Both the position numbers and the translations under genes were made by a program. The notes under the pieces were generated by a model. It did not search any database. It was not told the origin of the DNA and worked only from the letters and a program-made list of their open reading frames with translations. This document shows, piece after piece, positions 5,717-9,962 of a stretch of 9,962 nucleotides of DNA; position 1 is the first letter of the stretch; every line of letters begins with the position of its first letter. The stretch is from JANRLJ01 sp034437895 (GTDB lineage: Bacteria > Chloroflexota > Anaerolineae > Aggregatilineales > Phototrophicaceae), in assembly GCA_034437895.1 (NCBI GenBank), contig DAOTTO010000515.1, positions 1 to 9,962 of the forward strand. The letters are read 5' to 3'.

Positions 5717-6670
5717 TTAGCGCTCTGAGCGTGGGTCGAGCGCATCGCGCAAGCCATCGCCCACAAAATTGATGCTCATCACCGTCAGGACGATCATCAA
5801 GCCGGGGAAAATCCACAGCCAGGGTGCATTATCAATATACTGCCGCGCATCTTGCAGCATATTCCCCCAAGTCGCCGTCGGCGGCTGTACACCCAAGCCT
5901 AAAAAGCTGATATAGGCTTCTGATAAGATGGCCCCTGCCACACCTAATGTCGTGGAGACGATCACAGGTGCAACCGTGTTGGGGAGGATATGCACCATGA
6001 TGATGCGGAAGTTCGATGCACCCAGCGCCCGCGCCGCCGAGACGAATTCCGATTCGCGCAGGGACAGCACATTCGAGCGCACAATCCGCGAAAGCCCCGT
6101 CCAACCCGTCAGGCCGATAATGACGATAATAACAACCACGCTGCCACTCAATGAACGCCCCAAAATCGTAATTTCGGGGACTTTACCACTGAAGTAACGC
6201 GCCATCACCAATAGCAGTAGCAAGGTCGGGATGCTCAACATGGCTTCAACGAAACGCATCAAAATTGAATCGAGAATCCCACCGTAATAGCCAGCCACCA
6301 GACCGACTGTTGTTCCAATCGCAATCGCCATAATGACGGAAAGTACGCCGATGATGAGCGAAATTTGTCCACCGTAAATCAAGCGCGGTAACAGATTGCG
6401 TCCGAGGGTATCTGTCCCTAGTGGATAAGTCGATGAAGGCGAGAGCAGCCGAATGCTGGTGTCGTTGAAATTGGCATCGCGCTCGGTAAAAAAGAGCGTC
6501 CCACCAATCACAAAAGCGAAGATTGCGATAAGGATAAAGCCCCCGATAACGGCCATCCGATGCTTGAGGAACCGTTTGCCGGCGCGTTTGAGCAAACCGC
6601 TTTCTGGGGGGAGTGTATCTTGGGCTTGCAGTTTGATCGGCTGTGCGCTGGTTTTGGTTTGTGTCGCCAT
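5717..6670 (-). CDS. ABC transporter permease, OppC/DppC-like
   Basis: A 317-aa inner-membrane permease of the peptide/nickel/oligosaccharide ABC importers, second subunit of the heterodimer. Seen: a charged cytoplasmic N-terminus to about 38; TM1 about 39-60; the family motif YPLGTDTLGRN (82-92); further membrane segments about 104-127, 140-157, 178-197, 232-250 and 284-303; the ATPase-coupling EAA loop ESEFVSAARALGA with HILPN (206-231); and the typical C-terminus DGLRDALDPR. The start is ATG 6668-6670 with GAGGGA about 6 nt upstream; an upstream ATG at 6712 would overlap the preceding gene. It lies 16 nt after the OppB-like gene and 13 nt before the AraC gene, so translation is likely coupled within one operon. 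The partner ATPases are not in the window. The substrate cannot be read from the permease. Confidence 0.93.
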   Translation of the reverse strand: MATQTKTSAQPIKLQAQDTLPPESGLLKRAGKRFLKHRMAVIGGFILIAIFAFVIGGTLFFTERDANFNDTSIRLLSPSSTYPLGTDTLGRNLLPRLIYGGQISLIIGVLSVIMAIAIGTTVGLVAGYYGGILDSILMRFVEAMLSIPTLLLLLVMARYFSGKVPEITILGRSLSGSVVVIIVIIGLTGWTGLSRIVRSNVLSLRESEFVSAARALGASNFRIIMVHILPNTVAPVIVSTTLGVAGAILSEAYISFLGLGVQPPTATWGNMLQDARQYIDNAPWLWIFPGLMIVLTVMSINFVGDGLRDALDPRSER

Positions 6671-6686
6671 AATGAATCCCTCTGGG

Positions 6687-7730
6687 CTAGTTGTATCGGA
6701 TGCGCGGGTCAAGCCAGGTATAAACCACGTCGGTCAGGAGTTGGAAGATCACCACCGCTACTGAGATCATCATCAACAGCGCCATCAGCACCGGAAAATC
6801 AGACCGCCCCAAGCTGCTAACGAAAAGCTGGCCCATACCAGGCCAAGCGAAAATCGTTTCCGTCACCACGCCGCCTGCCAGAAGGAACGGTAAATCCAGC
6901 CCGATCAACGTCACCAGCGGCAGCGAGGCATTCTTAAAGGCGTGAACCCACAGCGTGCGGCGCTCGGAAAGTCCCTTAGACCGTGCAGTGCGGATGTAAT
7001 CGGAATTAATCACTTCCAGCATCGTCGAGCGAATAAAACGGCTGTAACCCGCGATGCTAATCATAGAAAGGGTCGTCACAGGGAGGACGAGATGCCACGC
7101 GATCTGTGCAAAAGTCCGCCCCTCGGAGGGGTCAAACATGCCCGTCGTCGGGAAGTATGGCAGCCCCCACTTCCTAAAATTGACGGCGAAGATATACATC
7201 AGCAGCAGCGCCAATAAGAACACCGGCACCGAAAAGGCCACAAAAGAAATGGTCGTTAATAAATTATCAAAAAAGGAATATTGGCGAGTCGCGGCGTAAA
7301 TGCCGAGGAATAAAGAGAGGCTGATGATGACGATTTCCGCCGTAATCATTAATGTTAACGTGTTGCGGATACGCGAGCCAATCACATTGATGGCGGGCTG
7401 GCGCTGTGCGAGCGAATTGCCGAAGTCGCCGCGCAGCACCCCTTGGCGCTTGCCATAAACATCGACTTCATCATTCGTGCTGCCGTTGCCATCGACATCA
7501 ATCTTCACCCAATCGTTACCGATGAGCCAGTAAAGATACTGCGTAAAAATCGGCTGGTCTAACCCCAACTGCCGCCGGACGCGCTCACGGTCTTCGGCGC
7601 GGGCAGGGTTGCGATCTCCGAGGGTGGCAATCGGGTCGCCGACGGATTGCATGAGCGTGAACAAAATAAAGCTAATTAAAAATAATAAGGGGATGGCTTG
7701 CAGTATCCGTCGAATAATATATTTCGCCAT
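6687..7730 (-). CDS. ABC transporter permease, OppB/DppB-like, with acidic insert
   Basis: A 347-aa inner-membrane permease, first subunit of the Opp/Dpp heterodimer. Seen: N-terminal MAKYIIRRILQAIPLLFLIS leading into TM1 (about 9-29), LGLDQPIFTQYLYWL (55-69), RGDFGNSL (100-107), further TM segments about 125-147, 160-183, 212-230, 271-290 and 314-335, the EAA loop about 243-270, FAWPGMGQLF (294-303) and the usual C-terminal DPRIRY. The start is ATG 7728-7730 with AGGAG 10 nt upstream; the longer open frame to 7814 adds 28 non-conserved residues. Odd: between QYLYWL and RGDFG, where most relatives have a few residues, an insert of about 25 residues carries DVDGNGSTNDEVDV (78-91), which resembles a Ca2+-binding EF-hand or dockerin-type loop. 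It should face outside the membrane, near the binding protein. The gene is separated from the binding-protein gene by 118 nt containing a perfect hairpin. Confidence 0.93.
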   Translation of the reverse strand: MAKYIIRRILQAIPLLFLISFILFTLMQSVGDPIATLGDRNPARAEDRERVRRQLGLDQPIFTQYLYWLIGNDWVKIDVDGNGSTNDEVDVYGKRQGVLRGDFGNSLAQRQPAINVIGSRIRNTLTLMITAEIVIISLSLFLGIYAATRQYSFFDNLLTTISFVAFSVPVFLLALLLMYIFAVNFRKWGLPYFPTTGMFDPSEGRTFAQIAWHLVLPVTTLSMISIAGYSRFIRSTMLEVINSDYIRTARSKGLSERRTLWVHAFKNASLPLVTLIGLDLPFLLAGGVVTETIFAWPGMGQLFVSSLGRSDFPVLMALLMMISVAVVIFQLLTDVVYTWLDPRIRYN

Positions 7731-7753
7731 AGCTGGGGTTCTCCTGATTTTAT

Positions 7754-7780
7754 ATAGGGACAAGGCTGGCTTGTCCCTAT
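7754..7780. repeat. Perfect 11-bp palindrome (REP-like) between binding protein and permease
   Basis: ATAGGGACAAG (7754-7764) and CTTGTCCCTAT (7770-7780) are perfect inverted repeats around a 5-nt loop. It sits in the 118-nt gap between the binding-protein and permease genes. No T-run follows on the minus strand, so it is more likely an mRNA-stabilising or partly attenuating stem that raises binding protein over permease, as in mal-type operons. TTGTCCCTA recurs at 752 and 813, which suggests a dispersed element. Confidence 0.7.
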
Positions 7781-7848
7781 GCTTGATACGATGCTGGCAT
7801 ATCGGGGAAAGCAAAGTTTCCGCAATATGCCATTTAGGGAGTCGCTAT

Positions 7849-9486
7849 TTACTCGCTGACATCCCACGCGGTAACATTCCAGAACGGATACAGCGCATTG
7901 ATGGTGACGTTTTGTAAAGTGTTGGCGATTTCCCAGTTATCGGGATCATGCCAGATGCCGATCCAGAGATATTCTTGGGCGATCAGTTCATCAATCTGGT
8001 TGTAAAGTACGATACGGGCGGCAGGGTCAACTGTGCTGTTGGCTTCCGCGAACAACGCATCCAGCTCAGGATTGCAATAGCCACGATAATTGCTGCCTTC
8101 GGGATTATCCGGTGTTGGGATGCTGCTGCACAGGAAGACGCTGGTATCCGGGTCGGGGAAAGCGGTTGTCGCAGACCACTGGGCGATGTCATATTCACCC
8201 AGCGCGACTGGTGCATTATCACCATAGCCTCCGAAGAACACATCGGATTCATACTGAGTCAATTCGAGGCCAATGCCCAGATCAGCATACTGCTGCTGTG
8301 CGATAGCAAAGGTATCGGCACGGATGCCGCGCATATTGGTGACGAAACGCAGAACCAATTCCGCACCGTCCTGATCGCGGGTACCATCGCCGTTAGAATC
8401 CACCCAGCCTGCTTCGTCCAAAAGGGCGGCAGCGGCAGCGGCATCATAAGCCGGGGCGGTCACATTCGGGCTGGCGAAGGGGGTATTTTCCCAGGGGCTG
8501 GCAGCCGGATACGTCAGGCCATAGAACAGGTCTTCGGTCAAGCTAAAGCGATCAAAACCCTGCGCCAATGCTTGACGAACACGAACGTCTTGCAGAGCGG
8601 GATGGCCTGTTTCAGGATTAACGTTAAGGTTCCACTGCTCGTTGTAACCGCTGGGGGCGATGATAACGCTGAACAGGCCGGAGTCGCGCACGGTGGCGAT
8701 GTCTGACCAGTCCAAGAACGTCCCTAATTCGGCTTCACCATTCAGCAGCGTGGCAACGTATGCTTCAGAATCCGGCACGAAGGTGATGACGACTTCATCA
8801 ATCAGCGGGGCGGTTCCCCAATAGCTTTCATTGCGGGTGAAGCGCATGAAGCTGCCCACTTCCCATTCCGCAAAAGTATACGGGCCAGAGCCAACGGTTG
8901 GGGCGCGATTCCAATCGGCATTGTCGAGCGAGCCGTCGGCATCGAAAACCGGACGCAGGATATGTTCCGGCAGAAGCGGATAATTGAGCGTGGTCGGCCA
9001 AGGTGCGAAGGGTGCGTTAAACGTCACGACGACGGTTTGGTCATCCGGTGCTTCGATGCTGCTGATGATGCCGTCTGCTTCGGAGAAGGGATAGGTGCTG
9101 TTCACCAGATTCGCCGGATTCGTCTTCATCTCAATCGCGAACAGATAATCGGCTGCGGTGATCGGCTCGCCATCTGACCAGAAAATGTCGTCGCGCAGAT
9201 TAATTGTGATGACAGTGCCATCTTCGCTCACGCCACCGTTTTCCGCAGACGGAATTTCGGTCACGAGGACGGGGTTGGGCTGGAGTTGGTCGTTAAAGCT
9301 CCAGAACGGGGAGAGATACAGATCGGTAGTGATGCCCATAAAGAACATCCCCGTATACAGCGGATTGAGTGTATCCAGTTCTTGCGGATACATGACGGTG
9401 ATGCTCTTGCCGTCTTGTGCGACTGCCGGGGCGGCAATCAACACCGCCAATAACAGCACAGTGATTAAAAGCAGGACTCTTTTCAT
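7849..9486 (-). CDS. ABC transporter substrate-binding protein, family 5 (peptide/nickel type)
   Basis: A 545-aa secreted receptor of the SBP_bac_5 (OppA/DppA) family that delivers ligand to the two permeases encoded next. Seen: a Sec signal peptide, residues 1-23 (KR, a long Leu/Val/Ile core, cleavage after AVA). There is no lipobox cysteine, so it is not an obvious lipoprotein. Mature features: LDTLNPLYTG (38-47), an INLRDDIFWSDGEPITAADY family signature (95-114, key residues W103, D105, G106, A112), GSGPYTF (199-205), RVRQALAQGFDR (302-313), DSNGDGTRDQDG (363-374, a Ca2+-binding-type loop often seen in this position) and a C-terminal NVTAWDVSE. Length is normal. ATG 9484-9486 has AAGGAG (complement of 9494-9499) 7 nt upstream. 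The ligand may be peptides, glycosides or opines; the sequence does not decide. It is the first gene of the operon. Confidence 0.93.
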   Translation of the reverse strand: MKRVLLLITVLLLAVLIAAPAVAQDGKSITVMYPQELDTLNPLYTGMFFMGITTDLYLSPFWSFNDQLQPNPVLVTEIPSAENGGVSEDGTVITINLRDDIFWSDGEPITAADYLFAIEMKTNPANLVNSTYPFSEADGIISSIEAPDDQTVVVTFNAPFAPWPTTLNYPLLPEHILRPVFDADGSLDNADWNRAPTVGSGPYTFAEWEVGSFMRFTRNESYWGTAPLIDEVVITFVPDSEAYVATLLNGEAELGTFLDWSDIATVRDSGLFSVIIAPSGYNEQWNLNVNPETGHPALQDVRVRQALAQGFDRFSLTEDLFYGLTYPAASPWENTPFASPNVTAPAYDAAAAAALLDEAGWVDSNGDGTRDQDGAELVLRFVTNMRGIRADTFAIAQQQYADLGIGLELTQYESDVFFGGYGDNAPVALGEYDIAQWSATTAFPDPDTSVFLCSSIPTPDNPEGSNYRGYCNPELDALFAEANSTVDPAARIVLYNQIDELIAQEYLWIGIWHDPDNWEIANTLQNVTINALYPFWNVTAWDVSE

Positions 9487-9508
9487 CGATTTTCTCCTTA
9501 AAGCTACT

Positions 9509-9551
9509 TTAGTAGTGGGTTAAATAGTAACGTCAAAAATGAAAATCGCAA
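9509..9551 (-). promoter_or_regulatory. Candidate promoters of the ABC operon
   Basis: Two overlapping minus-strand candidates: TTGACG (complement of 9531-9536), 16 bp, TACTAA (complement of 9509-9514); and TTGCGA (9546-9551), 16 bp, TACTAT (9524-9529). The first has the better -35 and the second the better -10. Either gives a short leader before the binding-protein ATG at 9486. Confidence 0.4.
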
Positions 9552-9569
9552 CCCTATCCGGTTACGATT
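9544..9569. promoter_or_regulatory. 26-bp operator-like palindrome upstream of the ABC operon
   Basis: AATCGCAACC (9544-9553) and GGTTACGATT (9560-9569) are inverted repeats matching at 9 of 10 positions around a 6-bp centre. The site covers the TTGCGA -35 candidate and lies just upstream of the TTGACG candidate, 58 to 83 bp before the ATG. The length and symmetry suit a dimeric regulator. Whether the AraC protein of this operon binds here is unknown; that family usually prefers direct repeats. Confidence 0.5.
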
Positions 9570-9723
9570 CCGTGACTAGCCCCTGTCTTAGAAAACCTTC
9601 ACAAACCTATTTCGGGATTTCACGCTTGATTTAGCGCATTTTTTATATAATTTGCCTAAAATGATGGGAATGAACCATTGGTGAATTTATCAACATCGTT
9701 TATGCAACTTGCCTAACTTGGGA

Positions 9724-9962
9724 GTGGTCTGGAAGCGGCGAATGAAGCACACTGCGGGACAGTATCCGACCTGTGGTTATCGGCGGCTGACGGCACTGTA
9801 ACAGGTGCTGGCAGCTCGTGTGCCAGAAATCCATCACACCGACCAGGGCATGAAGTATGCTTGCAGCGATTACACCGACCTGCTGCGCGAGCATGGTGTT
9901 CAGATCAACATGGCGGCGGTTGGCAAGCCAGAGGCTAACGGCTACGCTAACGGCTACGCTAA
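9724..9962 (+). pseudogene. Decayed IS3-family transposase (OrfB) remnant, internally deleted
   Basis: In one plus-strand frame the sequence first gives QYPTCGYRRLTAL (9760-9798), the HTH_21 region near the start of IS3-type OrfB. A TAA at 9799-9801 follows. The same frame continues QVLAARVPEIHHTDQG, then DYTDLLREHGVQINMAAVGKP, the last third of the rve (DDE integrase) core. The roughly 100 residues that should lie between, with the first catalytic aspartate, are missing. HHTDQG holds the second aspartate. Where the third catalytic residue is expected (NGYAER in relatives) there is a repeating ANGY tract, and the window ends. No orfA and no left terminal repeat were recognised, so only a fragment remains. 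It cannot make active transposase. It lies upstream of the ABC operon on the opposite strand. Confidence 0.8.
9934..9962 (+). repeat. 12-bp in-frame tandem repeat in the transposase remnant
   Basis: GCTAACGGCTAC occurs at 9934-9945 and 9946-9957, and a third copy begins at 9958 before the window ends. Each unit adds Ala-Asn-Gly-Tyr in frame. Relatives have this four-residue block once, directly before the catalytic glutamate. The number of copies beyond 9962 is unknown, and a sequence break at such a repeat could also be an assembly effect. Confidence 0.85.

Noticed and set aside
6671..6712. 14-residue N-terminal extension of the OppC-like permease
   Set aside because: It would overlap the upstream permease gene; ATG 6670 has GAGGGA at the right distance.
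7731..7814. 28-residue N-terminal extension of the OppB-like permease
   Set aside because: It would include the palindrome 7754-7780 as coding sequence, is not membrane-like, and ATG 7730 with AGGAG matches the family start MAKYIIRR.
7948..8706. Long open frame (252 codons) on the plus strand
   Set aside because: It lies wholly antisense inside the binding-protein gene, has no recognisable domain and no ribosome binding site. The opposite strand has clear family motifs.
9626..9651. Plus-strand promoter TTGATT with TATAAT near the transposase remnant
   Set aside because: The -10 is perfect but the spacer is only 14 bp, too short for good sigma70 use; the only gene downstream is broken.
9700..9894. 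Minus-strand open frame of 64 codons
   Set aside because: Antisense to the transposase remnant, whose plus-strand reading matches the IS3 family.
9934..9962. Start of a CRISPR-like array
   Set aside because: The repeats are 12 bp, directly adjacent, in frame with a transposase and have no spacers.

Overview
The window reads as an ordinary stretch of a bacterial chromosome of mid GC content. It carries sugar-phosphate and nitrogen metabolism genes on the left, a long minus-strand ABC transporter operon on the right, and the edge of a decayed IS3-type insertion sequence at the right end. The taxon cannot be fixed from sequence alone. The non-lipobox family 5 solute-binding protein, the permease with an acidic extracytoplasmic insert, the style of the IS3 transposase and a REP-like TAGGGACAAG palindrome all remind me of Chloroflexota (Anaerolineae-like). 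That is a tentative inference.

Left part (1-3206): an atypical ribulose-phosphate-3-epimerase-family gene on the minus strand (28-711) is divergent from a beta-phosphoglucomutase gene (912-1565, plus). The 200 bp between them hold a heptamer-like repeat abutting the pgmB ribosome binding site and two copies of GTTGTCCCTA. A type I glutamine synthetase (1744-3165) follows. It has its own strong-looking promoter (TTGACA, 16 bp, TATAAA), and its short 5' leader is almost entirely one hairpin with the Shine-Dalgarno in the 3' arm. A 10-bp perfect stem after glnA separates it from the next, convergent gene.

Middle (3220-4670, minus): a membrane-anchored protein resembling the DUF6544/DUF6920-type families; a gene-free stretch of about 317 bp with two palindromes; and a 98-aa dimeric alpha/beta-barrel (Dabb/ABM-like) protein.

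Right part (4777-9486, minus): read in transcription order, a secreted peptide/nickel-type (SBP family 5) binding protein, an OppB-like permease, an OppC-like permease and an AraC-family regulator 13 nt after the second permease. The small Dabb protein follows after a 106-nt gap. No ATPase is encoded here, so the transporter must borrow one or have it elsewhere. Upstream of the binding protein is a 26-bp imperfect palindrome overlapping a possible -35 box. In the gap before the Dabb gene, two GGTAAAT half-sites lie exactly 21 bp apart next to a weak -35, an arrangement typical of AraC-family activation. The regulator may therefore sense the imported ligand and switch on the small barrel protein.

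Right end (about 9724-9962): a plus-strand IS3-family transposase remnant with an internal deletion, an in-frame stop and a 12-bp tandem repeat at the place where the catalytic glutamate should be. I see no convincing new multi-gene system. The most notable points are the candidate regulatory sites, the permease insert, the atypical epimerase and the repeat-broken transposase.
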